Part shown: positions 16,970 to 26,082 of the stretch, piece after piece
How positions within the stretch are numbered: the first letter of the stretch is position 1
How the letters are laid out: every line of letters begins with the position of its first letter
From: JAOTVV01 sp039591075
GTDB taxonomy: Bacteria; Gemmatimonadota; Gemmatimonadetes; Gemmatimonadales; GWC2-71-9
Reading direction: 5' to 3'
Assembly (NCBI GenBank): GCA_039591075.1
Contig: JBDHEI010000012.1
Location: forward strand, 20,130-84,129
Length of the DNA: 64,000 nucleotides
Notes under the pieces: generated by a model
The model's input: the letters and a program-made list of their open reading frames with translations, nothing else
Databases searched by the model: none
Told to the model about the DNA's origin: nothing
Program-made: the position numbers and the translations under genes

Positions 16970-18087
16970 CGGATCTTCAGGGTCGACAACGCCAGAAGGG
17001 CGCACAGAATGCCGACGATATAAAACCGCGCGACCACCTTCGATTCGGCCCACCCGAGCTTTTCGAAGTGGTGATGCAGCGGGGCCATCCGAAAGACGCG
17101 GTGTTGATCCGCGTACTCCCGGCCGCGAGTGCGCTTGCGCCAGCGGTAGGCGCCCGTTTGGACGATCACCGACACCGTTTCCGCCGCGAACACACCGCCC
17201 ACGACAAGCAGCAGAAACTCCGACTTGAGCAGAATCGCCACGGTCCCGAACGCGCCGCCGATGGCGAGACTGCCCGTATCGCCCATGAACACATCGGCCG
17301 GATGCGCGTTGAACCACAGGAACCCGAGGGCCGCCCCCATGAGAGCCGCGCAGAACACGGCGAGCTCCCCCGCCCCCGGCAGGTAATAGACGAACAGGTA
17401 CTGAGCGGTATCGGTCCGACCGAACACGTACGCAAACACCGCGAACGTCGGCGCGGCGATGGCGGTGAGCCCCGCCGCCAGCCCATCGAGTCCGTCGGTG
17501 AGGTTCACGGCGTTGCTCGTTCCGGTCTCGACGAACGCCACGAACGCCACGTACAGCACGACCGGCAGGGGGAGCAGCACGTACTTGAAGAACGGTACCG
17601 TGGTCGTCGCGGCCGGTACGTCGCCCCACGGCGGCCAGATGAGTAGGTAGGTGCCGAGCACCACGCCGAACGTCACCTGGCCGATCAGCTTGTACCGCGC
17701 GACCAGTCCCCGCGCCTTCCCCGAGATGAACTTGAGGTAATCGTCGACGAAGCCGATACACCCCATCCACAACGTCGCGACGATCGCCACGACGACGAAC
17801 CGATTGTTCAGCGGCGCCCACAAGATGGCCGGCAGCAGCGTCGAGGTCAGAATGATGAGCCCGCCCATGGTGGGCGTGCCACGCTTCCCCTGGTGGGACG
17901 CCGGCCCGTCGGCTCTGATCACCTGGCCAATGTGCCTTCCCCTCAAAACCCGGATGATGGCCGGACCGACCACGAACGACAGCACGATGGCCGTCACCGC
18001 TGCCCCGGCGGCCCGGAACGAGATGTAGTTGAACAGGTTGAAGACAATGGACTTGGAGGAGAGCGGCGCCAGGAGATGGTAGAGCAC
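16966..18087 (-). CDS. mraY: Phospho-N-acetylmuramoyl-pentapeptide transferase MraY
   Basis: The 373-residue membrane enzyme has about ten hydrophobic segments. Family motifs include GKRGTPTMGGLIIL, FVDDYLKF (catalytic Asp pair), NAVNLTDGLDGLA and VFMGDTGSLAIGG. A histidine-rich loop, RMAPLHHHFEKLGWAE, follows. It transfers phospho-MurNAc-pentapeptide to undecaprenyl phosphate, making lipid I. It stands nine bases after murF, one of the few junctions in this cluster without an overlap. Confidence 0.98.
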   Translation of the reverse strand: MLYHLLAPLSSKSIVFNLFNYISFRAAGAAVTAIVLSFVVGPAIIRVLRGRHIGQVIRADGPASHQGKRGTPTMGGLIILTSTLLPAILWAPLNNRFVVVAIVATLWMGCIGFVDDYLKFISGKARGLVARYKLIGQVTFGVVLGTYLLIWPPWGDVPAATTTVPFFKYVLLPLPVVLYVAFVAFVETGTSNAVNLTDGLDGLAAGLTAIAAPTFAVFAYVFGRTDTAQYLFVYYLPGAGELAVFCAALMGAALGFLWFNAHPADVFMGDTGSLAIGGAFGTVAILLKSEFLLLVVGGVFAAETVSVIVQTGAYRWRKRTRGREYADQHRVFRMAPLHHHFEKLGWAESKVVARFYIVGILCALLALSTLKIR

Positions 18088-18096
18088 GGAGCGTCT

Positions 18097-19434
18097 TCAC
18101 CCAGGAATGATGAAAGGAATGGCCTGTTCCAACTGCACGCCGCGGGAGGCCTTGACGAGAACGACCTCGTCGCCCGAGAGTCGATCGGCCACCCGTCGCC
18201 CCAAAGTGGCAGGGTCTTCGGCCACGATCAACCGGTCGCCGAGCTCCGCAGCCCACCTATCGAAACCAGCAACGAACCCCCCGGTGACGCCGACCAGGGT
18301 CGGCCGGTGGCGCACCACCACCGCCGCCACCTGCTCGTGCAGTGCCGCGCTGTCGTTCCCCAGCTCCAGCATCGTGCCCAGCACCACTGCCAAGGACCGC
18401 GTGCCGCGGAGCGCCGCGGCGGTCTCGAGCGCCGCCCGCACGGAGTCCGGGTTCGCGTTGTACGCATCGTTGATCACGGTCAGCGCACCGCGGCGAATGA
18501 TTTCACATCGGCCGGATGGCAGCGTTAGGGTTTCCAGGGCCCGAGCGGCCCGCCCCACGTCGATCCCCAGCTCGACGGCCACGGCAAGCGCCACCATCGC
18601 GTTGTCCACCTGGTGCCGGCCGATCAGCGGGAGCCGCACCTCGGCCTCCCGAAACCGGACTCGAGCGCGCCCTTCGGCATCCAGGTCCCAATTGGTGGGA
18701 ACGATGTCGGCTTCTGCGGCGGTGCCAGCCACGACCACCCGAGGGGCTACCCGCCGCGCCTCGCGTGCCAGCTCCGGTGGCGTGGTCCCGACCACCGCCG
18801 TGGGCACGCCCTCGAGGAGACTCACCTTCTCCGCGAGCACCCCGGCAACCGACCCGAACCCCTCGAGATGTCCGGCTGCGACGTTCGTGACCACGCCGAC
18901 CGACGGCTCGATGATGTCACGCAGGCGCGCAACCTCCCCCGGGATGCTCGCCCCGGCTTCGACCACCAGCGCCTGGACGGTGTCGGGCGCCGCCAAGATC
19001 GTGAGCGGCACTCCCACCAGGTTGTTGAGGTTGCCGCGAGTCGCGTGGACTGGCCACCGAACGCCCACCACGCGCGCCAGCATCTCCTTGGTGGCCGTCT
19101 TGCCATTCGTGCCGGTGACGGCCACGACCGGCCCCTGGACGCTGCGGCGTCGCTCCCGGGCAAGTGCCCCGAGAGCGGCCAGCGTGTCGTCGACGGCGAA
19201 ACCCACGAGTCCATCGGGCACCGGCGTGCCCTTTCGTACCACCGCTCCCGTCGCCCCCGCGGCCAGCGCCGCGTCGAGAAACCGGTGCGCGTCGAATCGT
19301 TCACCAACCAGGGCCACGAAGAGCGCCCCGGCCGCGAGTGTTCGGGTGTCCGTGCCGATACCCGAGAAGTGGCACGGCGGAACCGGCGCGAGTCCCAGCA
19401 CCCGTGCGACGCGCTCACCGGTCCACGGGTTCAC
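18097..19434 (-). CDS. murF: UDP-N-acetylmuramoyl-tripeptide--D-alanyl-D-alanine ligase
   Basis: The 445-residue Mur ligase has the ATP site GTNGKTATKEM (starting at 108), the MurF-type VINDAYNANPDS and the C-terminal VLVKASRGVQLEQ. It completes the pentapeptide by adding D-Ala-D-Ala. The GTG at 19434 overlaps the murE stop as GTGA. The N-terminal substrate domain (SGIGTDTRTLAAGALFVAL) is complete, so this is the likely start. Confidence 0.97.
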   Translation of the reverse strand: MNPWTGERVARVLGLAPVPPCHFSGIGTDTRTLAAGALFVALVGERFDAHRFLDAALAAGATGAVVRKGTPVPDGLVGFAVDDTLAALGALARERRRSVQGPVVAVTGTNGKTATKEMLARVVGVRWPVHATRGNLNNLVGVPLTILAAPDTVQALVVEAGASIPGEVARLRDIIEPSVGVVTNVAAGHLEGFGSVAGVLAEKVSLLEGVPTAVVGTTPPELAREARRVAPRVVVAGTAAEADIVPTNWDLDAEGRARVRFREAEVRLPLIGRHQVDNAMVALAVAVELGIDVGRAARALETLTLPSGRCEIIRRGALTVINDAYNANPDSVRAALETAAALRGTRSLAVVLGTMLELGNDSAALHEQVAAVVVRHRPTLVGVTGGFVAGFDRWAAELGDRLIVAEDPATLGRRVADRLSGDEVVLVKASRGVQLEQAIPFIIPG

Positions 19435-20894
19435 CGTCCGCTCCCCACCAAAGCAGACCGTACGATCTCCCGCTCGTCGAAAGGGAGGTGCTCGGTGCCG
19501 ATGACCTGGTAGGTCTCGTGCCCCTTCCCGGCCAACAAGAGGAGGTCGCCCGGCTCGAGCATGGCCACGGCACGGGCAATTGCGACTCGTCGGCTCACGA
19601 TCCGGAGATGCGGGCGCGCCTCCATACCCGCCTCGATGTCGTCCAGGATGCGCTCGGGATCTTCGGTGCGCGGGTTGTCGGACGTCACAATGGCGAGATC
19701 GGCACCCCGCGAGGCCGCCCGACCCATGAGGGGACGCTTGGCCCGATCGCGATCGCCTCCCGCACCGAAGAGCACGATGAGGCGCCCACGGGTCAGCGGC
19801 CGTACCGCGTCGATGGCCCGTTCGAGCGCGTCAGGCGTGTGCGCGTAGTCGCGCAGGATCTGGTAGTCGGCAGCGACGAGCAATTCGAGGCGGCCTGGGA
19901 CCTGAGGCACGGTGGCGAGTCGCGCGGCGATCTCGTTGGGCACCATCCCCAATCCCCATGCCGCAGCGGACGCCGCCAGCGCATTGGCGACGTTGAAGTC
20001 TCCCAACAGCGGGATGCGCACCCTCACCGGGTCGCCATCGAAGACGAAGGTCGCGCGGGACCCCTCAGGTTCCGGCTCCACCGCTGCCGCCCGAACCGTG
20101 GCCGACTCTGCACGGCCGTACGATACGCGGCGAAGCTGCTGCCTGGCTGGCAGGCCTAGCCAGGCAGCGTCGTCGGCGTTGACGACCTCCACGCCATTGT
20201 GGGCCACGTAGTCCGAGAGTCGCGCCTTGGCCTCGAGATACGCCTCTACAGTCGGGTGGTAGTCCAGGTGATCGTGGGACAGGTTCGTATACACGGCGCC
20301 GTGTAGCGTGAGCGTCTCGAGTCGCCGCTGATCGAGCGCGTGGGATGAAGCTTCCATGGCGACGGTGCTGACCCCCCGCGATCGGAGCGCGGCCAGGGCC
20401 GCCTGCAAGGCCACCGCACCGGGCGTCGTCAGGCTGGCGACGCCCTCGATCGGGACACCGTCTCCGTCGAAGGCGCCGAGGGTTCCGATCGACGCTGCCG
20501 TGCCGTCACCATTCAGGAGGTGATGCAACAAGGACACCGTGGTCGTCTTCCCATTGGTACCCGTCACCCCGATGATGCGCAGGCCGTCGCCGGGGCGGCC
20601 GTACCACTCCCACGCCAGCACCGCGGCTGCCGATCGGCCGTCGCGCACCAGTATCTGCGGCACGTCGAGGTCGAGTCGCCGCTCCACGACGATGGCCGCT
20701 GCGCCGCGCGCTACCGCATCGGGGGCGAACGCATGACCGTCGGCGGCCGTGCCGACCACGGCGCAAAACACCGCACCGGGTCGGACCTGCCGGGAATCGT
20801 CGGCGATCCCGGTGACGTCCATCTCGACGCGCGGCGGGTCGGTGAGCAGTGTGGCGCGCTCCAGAGCCGCGACCAGGGACGCGAGGGTGGTCAC
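19431..20894 (-). CDS. murE: UDP-MurNAc-L-Ala-D-Glu--meso-diaminopimelate ligase
   Basis: The 487-residue Mur ligase has GTNGKTTT at 112-119 and the DNPR motif at 406-409. DNPR is the family marker for meso-diaminopimelate rather than lysine as substrate, so the organism's wall is predicted to be DAP-type. The central region carries SSHALDQRR and TNLSHDHLDYH. The GTG at 20894 forms a GTGA overlap with the ftsI stop. The product is the UDP-MurNAc-tripeptide used by MurF, the next gene. Confidence 0.97.
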   Translation of the reverse strand: MTTLASLVAALERATLLTDPPRVEMDVTGIADDSRQVRPGAVFCAVVGTAADGHAFAPDAVARGAAAIVVERRLDLDVPQILVRDGRSAAAVLAWEWYGRPGDGLRIIGVTGTNGKTTTVSLLHHLLNGDGTAASIGTLGAFDGDGVPIEGVASLTTPGAVALQAALAALRSRGVSTVAMEASSHALDQRRLETLTLHGAVYTNLSHDHLDYHPTVEAYLEAKARLSDYVAHNGVEVVNADDAAWLGLPARQQLRRVSYGRAESATVRAAAVEPEPEGSRATFVFDGDPVRVRIPLLGDFNVANALAASAAAWGLGMVPNEIAARLATVPQVPGRLELLVAADYQILRDYAHTPDALERAIDAVRPLTRGRLIVLFGAGGDRDRAKRPLMGRAASRGADLAIVTSDNPRTEDPERILDDIEAGMEARPHLRIVSRRVAIARAVAMLEPGDLLLLAGKGHETYQVIGTEHLPFDEREIVRSALVGSGR

Positions 20895-22810
20895 GGAGAC
20901 GGCGCCTGGGAGCGGGCCGTGACCGTAACGACCGTGCCGGCATCCACCCGCCGCCCCGGTGCCGGATCACTGCCAACGACCGTGCCCCACCCCACCACTC
21001 GAACTCGCAGCCCCGCCTGGTGGAGTTGTTTCGCGGCGCCGCGAAGCGTCAGGCCGCGGACGTCCGGAACCGGACGGGACGGTGCCGAATCCGCCGCCGG
21101 GACCGGCGAGGGCCATGGCACGACCCAGCGCTGCAGCGTTTCGGCGACCGGAGCGGCCGGAACTTCCACGCTCGACACCGTGAGTCGCCCGCGATCGATG
21201 GCGCCCGTTCGAGCTGCGAGGAGCTCTTCGATCACTCGCCGCGTGAGCGGCGCGGCCGTCGCCCTGGCGTACGCCGCCCTGGGGGCGTCGAGGTTGACGA
21301 CCATCACGAGCTGCGGATCGTCAGCCGGGAAGATCGAGGCGAAGCTCGCCCACACGCGGGGGATGTAGTACCCCTCGGGTCCAGCTTGACGCGACGTACC
21401 GGTTTTCCCTGCCAGATGGTAGCTCGTGAGCGCCGCCGTCTCGCCGGTGCCGCCCTCGTACACGACGCCTCGGAGCATGGCCTTGAGCTTGCTCGCCACC
21501 TCCGGGCTCACCACGCGACGGACCGGTCGGGGTTGGTGGCGGTGAACGACCTTGCCGTTGGGAGCACGGACCTCCTTGATCAAGCTCGGCTGCAACATGA
21601 CCCCGTCGTTGGCAATCGTCGCATATGCCTGCGCCAACTGCAGAACCGTCACCGACACCTCGTAACCCATGGCGAGCGCCGCGGCCGTTGTCCCGCTCCA
21701 CTGCGCAGGACGCGGGAGACGGCCGCGCGCTTCGGCGGGGTACTCGACACCGGTGGGGCTTCCGAATCCGAAGTCCCGCAGCATCTCGTACTGCACCTCG
21801 GGGGTGAGACGACCCACCAACTTGACCATGCCGATGTTGCTCGAGACCTGGATGACCTGCTTCAAGGTGAGCCAGCCGCTCGGGTGCTCGTCACGGATGG
21901 TGCGGTGCTCGAGGACGAGCGTCCCCTGCTCTGCATAGATGCGATCGTCGACATCAGCGAGCCCACCCCTGAGCAGGGCGCTGGCTGCGAACAGCTTCGC
22001 TGTGGATCCCGGCTCGAAGACGCTCGTCAGCGCTCCGGTGCTCGCACCGCCGCGGGAGGCCAACGCCAGGATCTCTCCCGTGCGCGGATCGAGCACGGTT
22101 ACATCCCCACCCTGCGCGTCGTAGCGCTCGAGTGAACTCTCCAGTGCCTCTTCCACGATTTCCTGCAGATCGGCGTCCAGTGTGAGATAGACGTCGTGTC
22201 CCGGGACGGGGAATGCGCCGAGTCGGGACGGCGATTCGTACTCGTTCTGGAACCGATCCATGAGCACGACGGCCCGACCGGGCGTGCCGCGCAACAGAGA
22301 GTCCAGCTCGCGCTCTATCCCGCCGGCGGGCCGGCCCTCCTCTGCCGGAACACCGATCACGCTGCGTCCCAGGGTCGGATGCGGATACCGACGGGCCATC
22401 TCCGGCTCGAGGTGCACCCCTCGCACGTCGCGTAGCGGCCGAACTTGGCGCGCCGTGTACGGCCCGTGGAAATGGACCCAGCGCTCCCGGAGTCGGCGAC
22501 GGACCCTCGAGACCGGCTCGGCGAGTTGGGACGCGATGAGCCGCGCGGCGTCCTCGCGATTCTGCAGCTCGTTCGGCGCTACGCCGACCCGGTACACCTG
22601 CTCCGTGTACGCGAGCACTTCGCCCTTCCGGTCGTAGATGGTGCCGCGCAGTGCCTCGAGCGTCTTTTCACGGGTCCGATTGGCCGCCGCGGTTGCGGCG
22701 TGGCGTTCCCCCTCCACGAGCTGCAGCTGAGCCGCGCGGGCCACCAGTCCGACGAGCCCCAGTGCGAACAGCAGCTGGATCAACTGGAGGCGGCGTATCG
22801 GTCTGATCAT
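20891..22810 (-). CDS. ftsI: Septal penicillin-binding protein (FtsI/PBP3 class) with PASTA domain
   Basis: The 639-residue class B PBP has one N-terminal membrane helix (about 10-28) and a pedestal domain starting RGTIYDRKGEVLA. The transpeptidase domain has SxxK as S269-T-A-K272, SSN at 323-325 and KTGT at 469-472. A single PASTA domain (PVPDVRGLTLRGAAKQL onward, about 575-639) is fused at the C-terminus; such domains are usual in Firmicutes and Actinobacteria and also occur in other phyla. The ATG at 22810 is four bases after the ftsL stop. It cross-links septal peptidoglycan with FtsW. Confidence 0.95.
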   Translation of the reverse strand: MIRPIRRLQLIQLLFALGLVGLVARAAQLQLVEGERHAATAAANRTREKTLEALRGTIYDRKGEVLAYTEQVYRVGVAPNELQNREDAARLIASQLAEPVSRVRRRLRERWVHFHGPYTARQVRPLRDVRGVHLEPEMARRYPHPTLGRSVIGVPAEEGRPAGGIERELDSLLRGTPGRAVVLMDRFQNEYESPSRLGAFPVPGHDVYLTLDADLQEIVEEALESSLERYDAQGGDVTVLDPRTGEILALASRGGASTGALTSVFEPGSTAKLFAASALLRGGLADVDDRIYAEQGTLVLEHRTIRDEHPSGWLTLKQVIQVSSNIGMVKLVGRLTPEVQYEMLRDFGFGSPTGVEYPAEARGRLPRPAQWSGTTAAALAMGYEVSVTVLQLAQAYATIANDGVMLQPSLIKEVRAPNGKVVHRHQPRPVRRVVSPEVASKLKAMLRGVVYEGGTGETAALTSYHLAGKTGTSRQAGPEGYYIPRVWASFASIFPADDPQLVMVVNLDAPRAAYARATAAPLTRRVIEELLAARTGAIDRGRLTVSSVEVPAAPVAETLQRWVVPWPSPVPAADSAPSRPVPDVRGLTLRGAAKQLHQAGLRVRVVGWGTVVGSDPAPGRRVDAGTVVTVTARSQAPSP

Positions 22811-22814
22811 CAGG

Positions 22815-23105
22815 TCAGCGCTGTAGGGTATCGGGTGCGGCAAGAATCACGATCTCCGAGTCGACCGCCGATCGGAGTCCCATCTTCTCGACACGCTCGC
22901 CGAGCACGCTGCGGCTTTCGGCCCGCCGAACACGACGGATCAGTTCCGTCCGCAGTGCCTCGAGATCGGCGCGCTCGACTCGAAGGCTGTCGAGCTCGGC
23001 CGCGGCCATAACCGACGAGGTCTGTCGCGCCACGACCCAGAACAGGATGCCGAGGACGAAGACCAGCCACAGCACGACCCAGAGCCGGCCCCTAGGGCGT
23101 CGCAT
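22815..23105 (-). CDS. ftsL: FtsL-like division protein
   Basis: The 96-residue bitopic protein has a short basic N-terminus, one hydrophobic helix (LWVVLWLVFVLGILFWVVA, about 8-26) and a heptad-type coiled coil (about 36-65) followed by VEKMGLRSA. That is the standard FtsL layout, and it sits between rsmH and ftsI. FtsL bridges FtsQ and the FtsWI synthase. It overlaps the end of rsmH by 14 bases. Sequence identity in this family is too low to decide from residues alone, so position supports the name. Confidence 0.85.
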   Translation of the reverse strand: MRRPRGRLWVVLWLVFVLGILFWVVARQTSSVMAAAELDSLRVERADLEALRTELIRRVRRAESRSVLGERVEKMGLRSAVDSEIVILAAPDTLQR

Positions 23106-24000
23106 CGCGCACGAATCCCCGCAACTTGGCGCTCCGGGCCCGAGGGTTCACAGCGATCTCCTCCGATGTCGGAACGATCGGGCGGGACGGGTCCACGCGT
23201 CCCAGCGCACGGCCTCGACACGTGCAGATGGGTTGCCCTGCCGGACACACGCAGGACAACGCCCACTCCCGGAACTCGTGCTTCACCACGCGATCTTCCC
23301 CCGAATGATAGCTAATCACCGCAAGTCTGCCGTGCGGGGCGAGGGCCTCGCGCATCGACCGGAGCGCCGTTTGGAGTTGGCCCAGTTCGTCATTGACCGC
23401 CATCCGGACCGCCTGGAAGACGCGGGCGAAGTCGGACGGTCCCGAACGGGGCCCTCGTGCCTCCCGAATGGCATTCACCAGGTCATCGCTCACGGTGAAC
23501 GGGTGGTGGCGCCGGCGGCGGGCGATGACCGCGGCCAGGCGGGAGGCCCGGCGCTCGTCGGCGTACTCTCGAAACAGCCGGGCCAACTCCCGTTGCGACC
23601 GCGACGCCAGCAGGTCGGCGGCGGTGGGACCGTGGCCGCCCATGCGCATGTCGAGCGGGACCCCGGGACGAAACGAGAACCCGCGATCCGCTTCGTCGAG
23701 CTGCCGGGAGGACACGCCGAGGTCGAGGAGAACGAAGTCCGGGCGGAACGCGGCGATCTGGTCGTGCACGTCCTCGTCCGCGAAGGCGCCCTCCACCCAG
23801 CGAATCTGGGTGTCACCCAGACGGTCCCGCGCCCGGCGGAGGGCGTCGGGATCGCGATCGATGGCCAGCACGTGGGCGCCCAGGGCACGCAGTCGTTGGG
23901 TGTGACCACCGTCGCCCGCGGTGGCGTCCACCGCACGTCGGTAGCCCGTCGCGAGCCGATCGACCGCATCCACCAGCACCGGGACGTGATAGGTCACCAT
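23092..24000 (-). CDS. rsmH: 16S rRNA (cytosine-1402-N4)-methyltransferase RsmH (MraW)
   Basis: The 302-residue SAM methyltransferase opens YHVPVLVDAV and has VDATAGDGGHTQRL (SAM loop), DFVLLDLGVSSRQLD and the C-terminal YHSGEDRVVK. It methylates C1402 in the ribosomal decoding centre and is the usual second gene of dcw clusters after mraZ. Here mraZ is missing and rsmH is first. The ATG at 24000 has no good ribosome site, and a terminator-like hairpin ends 16 bases before it, so how this operon is initiated is unclear. Confidence 0.96.
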   Translation of the reverse strand: MVTYHVPVLVDAVDRLATGYRRAVDATAGDGGHTQRLRALGAHVLAIDRDPDALRRARDRLGDTQIRWVEGAFADEDVHDQIAAFRPDFVLLDLGVSSRQLDEADRGFSFRPGVPLDMRMGGHGPTAADLLASRSQRELARLFREYADERRASRLAAVIARRRRHHPFTVSDDLVNAIREARGPRSGPSDFARVFQAVRMAVNDELGQLQTALRSMREALAPHGRLAVISYHSGEDRVVKHEFREWALSCVCPAGQPICTCRGRALGRVDPSRPIVPTSEEIAVNPRARSAKLRGFVRDATP

Positions 24001-24007
24001 CGGCCGG

Positions 24008-24049
24008 GAAAACGAGGACGACCCCGTGGGAGCATCCCACGGGGTCGTC
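24008..24049 (-). terminator. Intrinsic terminator or attenuator between tRNA-Asp and rsmH
   Basis: A perfect 15-bp stem (24017-24031 with 24035-24049, three-base loop) is followed on the minus strand by CCTCGTTTTCC, so it has the hairpin-plus-U-tract form. It would end the tRNA-Asp transcript. The rsmH ATG begins only 16 bases after the stem, and no promoter is evident between, so it may instead act as an attenuator for the dcw operon. Confidence 0.75.
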
Positions 24050-24075
24050 GGCGTCTACCTCTGTTCTCCTTCGAG

Positions 24076-24149
24076 CGGGGCTGACGGGACTTGAACCCGC
24101 GGCCTCCGGTGTGACAGACCGGCACTCTAACCAGCTGAGCTACAGCCCC
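24076..24149 (-). tRNA. tRNA-Asp (anticodon GTC)
   Basis: The 74-nt gene folds as a standard cloverleaf on the minus strand: a 7-bp acceptor (GGGGCTG/CAGCCCC), D arm GCTC...GAGT, anticodon stem CCGGT/ACCGG with loop CTGTCAC, and T arm GCGGG-TTCAAGT-CCCGT. The discriminator is G, as in tRNA-Asp. The anticodon GTC reads GAC and GAU. The 3' CCA is not encoded. Confidence 0.95.
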
Positions 24150-24167
24150 AGTCTACAGTAGCGTCGC

Positions 24168-24196
24168 AATGTAGACGGGGTCCCGCACGAATTCAA
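24168..24196 (-). promoter_or_regulatory. Promoter of tRNA-Asp
   Basis: On the minus strand TTGAAT (24191-24196) and TACATT (24168-24173) are exactly 17 bp apart, and the -10 lies 18 bases before the tRNA 5' end. It fits immediately downstream of the stop of the TPR gene at 24201, so the tRNA is likely transcribed on its own, and the dcw genes possibly with it. Confidence 0.65.
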
Positions 24197-24200
24197 GCGC

Positions 24201-25949
24201 CTAACGGCACTCAAAGGCCCGCTTGAGCTGCGGAATTCGCTGCTCGAAGTTCTGGAACTGCTGCATGTACGGGGCGGTTCGCTCTTCACCCACCCCGGAG
24301 AGCTGCAGCGCCCGCTTCCCCTGGGCAATCATCTGGGCCTCGTCGTCTACGAGCTGGCAGGACTTCGTCTCGACCACCTGCGGATCGAACTCGAAGATCC
24401 GGAACATCAAACCAAGGCCGAGGAAGAAATTCGTCTGCTGCGTCAGCCGGCCCTGAAGATCGTTCGCGATGGCCTTCTGCAAGAGACTCACGGCGATTGG
24501 GATCGCCTTACGCACCTGCACCAAGGCTGAGCCCTGCTGATACAGTGTCGCGGCGACGTTCAGGAGCACCGCCGTGTCCCGCGTCGCCTGCGTGGCCCGA
24601 TCCAAGAAACCAATCCCCTTGAGCAAGCGGGCGGTGTCGAGCGGAACGATCGTGTCGATCGGCAAGTCCTCCAAAAGGACTCGGGCACCCGCGAGCGCGC
24701 TCCGGTAATCCATGGGATCGAGTTGCAGCAGGTGATCGTAGACCCGGACGACCGAATCGGACATGCCGGCCGTCGCGAGCGCGCTCGCGTGGGCCCGTAG
24801 CAGGGACACCGAGCCAGGAACTTCCGTCATCGCGCGGGCCGACCACTCCAGCTGTGCCTCGACGTTGCCAAGCGCCTGAGCCGCGCCGACGATCTGCTGG
24901 TAGAACACCGTATCCTTGGCGAGCGACGAATCGACCTCGAATTGGGCGGCGAGCGCCTGGAGCGCGCAGTCCCATACGCCACCCTCGACGCACGCGCGCG
25001 CCTTGAGCTGCATCATCCCGAGATCGGTCGGGCTGCGTTCGAGCCAATCGTCGGCCAGTTGCTGCGCGACATCGAATCGCCGGAGCGTGATGGCGCCGGC
25101 AACGACGCCCATCCGGAGATCGCGATTGGCGCTGTCGAGCAGGCTCTGCCGTGCAAACGCGTCGAGGGCGGCGGTGGAATCCCCGGTCTGTTGATGGAGT
25201 CGTCCCAGCCGTTCCCACGCCTTCGGCAGCAGCGAGTCGCCTCGCACTGCCCGGCGGAGATAGGCGATCTGACTGTCGGGTGGCTGCCGGAGCGCCTCTG
25301 ACACCACCTCGGCGCACAGCGCCGCTGCCGGGTGATTGGGATAGATCCGGAACGCGCGCTCGGCCCGCTCCCGCGCTTCGCGGAAGTCACCGCGTCCCAT
25401 ACGATCGGAGCACTCCCGCGCGTGTTCAGCGGCGCGCACCTGATTCTCAAACGTGTCGACCACGGCCTGGGCGAACGAGCGTGCCGGATCGCCCGGCGTG
25501 CCCCGCACGGTGGTCCACCCGGACAGACCGGAATTCCCGATGTCGACGAGCCGGAACAGCCCAACGGGAGTGGGCCCGTCGTGGCTCACGGTGCCCGTCA
25601 CATACACGTCCGATTGCAGCGCTCGCGCGAGCCGGTCGGCATCGGCGGGGCTGAGGATCGTCGTGCAGTTGTAGGCCGACTGCTCGAGGACCTCGCAGAC
25701 CTGGCGGCTCTCAATGACGATCAGCTTGTGCCGCATCTTGTTGCGGAGACGCGTCCGAACTTCGTCGGCCAGCGCAACCGCGAAGCTCGAGTCAGTACCG
25801 GGAGCGGGGCTCGGGATGAGAAAGAGGAACCGCTCGTCGGATCGTGGCAGGGCGAGCTGCGCCTCGACGCACGGCGCATGGCCGGCGAGGAGCACGATCG
25901 CCCCCAGCACGATCAGTCCTTGGCGCACTCTCGAAGGTATCAACTGCAC
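24201..25949 (-). CDS. Secreted tetratricopeptide-repeat protein
   Basis: The 582-residue protein starts at a GTG (25949) with GGGAGG nine bases upstream; the frame is open further, but only through tRNA-Val. A signal peptide (GLIVLGAIVLLAGHAPCVEAQ) is followed by a domain resembling the N-terminal region of TolB-like or CsgG-like proteins (FAVALADEVRTRLRNK, VYVTGTVSHDG). About ten TPR-like helical pairs then run to the C-terminus (WERLGRLHQQTGDSTAALDAF is clearest). It is probably periplasmic and mediates protein contacts. It lies between two tRNA genes. Confidence 0.75.
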   Translation of the reverse strand: MQLIPSRVRQGLIVLGAIVLLAGHAPCVEAQLALPRSDERFLFLIPSPAPGTDSSFAVALADEVRTRLRNKMRHKLIVIESRQVCEVLEQSAYNCTTILSPADADRLARALQSDVYVTGTVSHDGPTPVGLFRLVDIGNSGLSGWTTVRGTPGDPARSFAQAVVDTFENQVRAAEHARECSDRMGRGDFREARERAERAFRIYPNHPAAALCAEVVSEALRQPPDSQIAYLRRAVRGDSLLPKAWERLGRLHQQTGDSTAALDAFARQSLLDSANRDLRMGVVAGAITLRRFDVAQQLADDWLERSPTDLGMMQLKARACVEGGVWDCALQALAAQFEVDSSLAKDTVFYQQIVGAAQALGNVEAQLEWSARAMTEVPGSVSLLRAHASALATAGMSDSVVRVYDHLLQLDPMDYRSALAGARVLLEDLPIDTIVPLDTARLLKGIGFLDRATQATRDTAVLLNVAATLYQQGSALVQVRKAIPIAVSLLQKAIANDLQGRLTQQTNFFLGLGLMFRIFEFDPQVVETKSCQLVDDEAQMIAQGKRALQLSGVGEERTAPYMQQFQNFEQRIPQLKRAFECR

Positions 25950-25994
25950 GGTGACAACCCTCCCGCGTTCCAGCAATTCACGTTGAGCTCCACA

Positions 25995-26068
25995 TGGGCG
26001 AAGAGGGATTCGAACCCCCGACTTCCTGCTTGTAAGGCAGGCGCTCTGCACCCCTGAGCTATTCGCCC
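25995..26068 (-). tRNA. tRNA-Val (anticodon TAC)
   Basis: The 74-nt gene folds on the minus strand with acceptor GGGCGAA/TTCGCCC, D arm GCTC...GAGC, anticodon stem CCTGC/GCAGG with loop CTTACAA, and T arm GGGGG-TTCGAAT-CCCTC. The discriminator is A. Anticodon TAC reads GUA-type valine codons. CCA is not encoded. It lies 14 bases after the small membrane protein gene and is likely co-transcribed with it. Confidence 0.94.
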
Positions 26069-26082
26069 CTCGGCGTGGGCCC

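Noticed and set aside
16970..18256. Upstream extension of the murD frame across mraY
   Set aside because: The sequence has no ligase features and overlaps the well-conserved mraY; the ATG at 16969 is the natural start.
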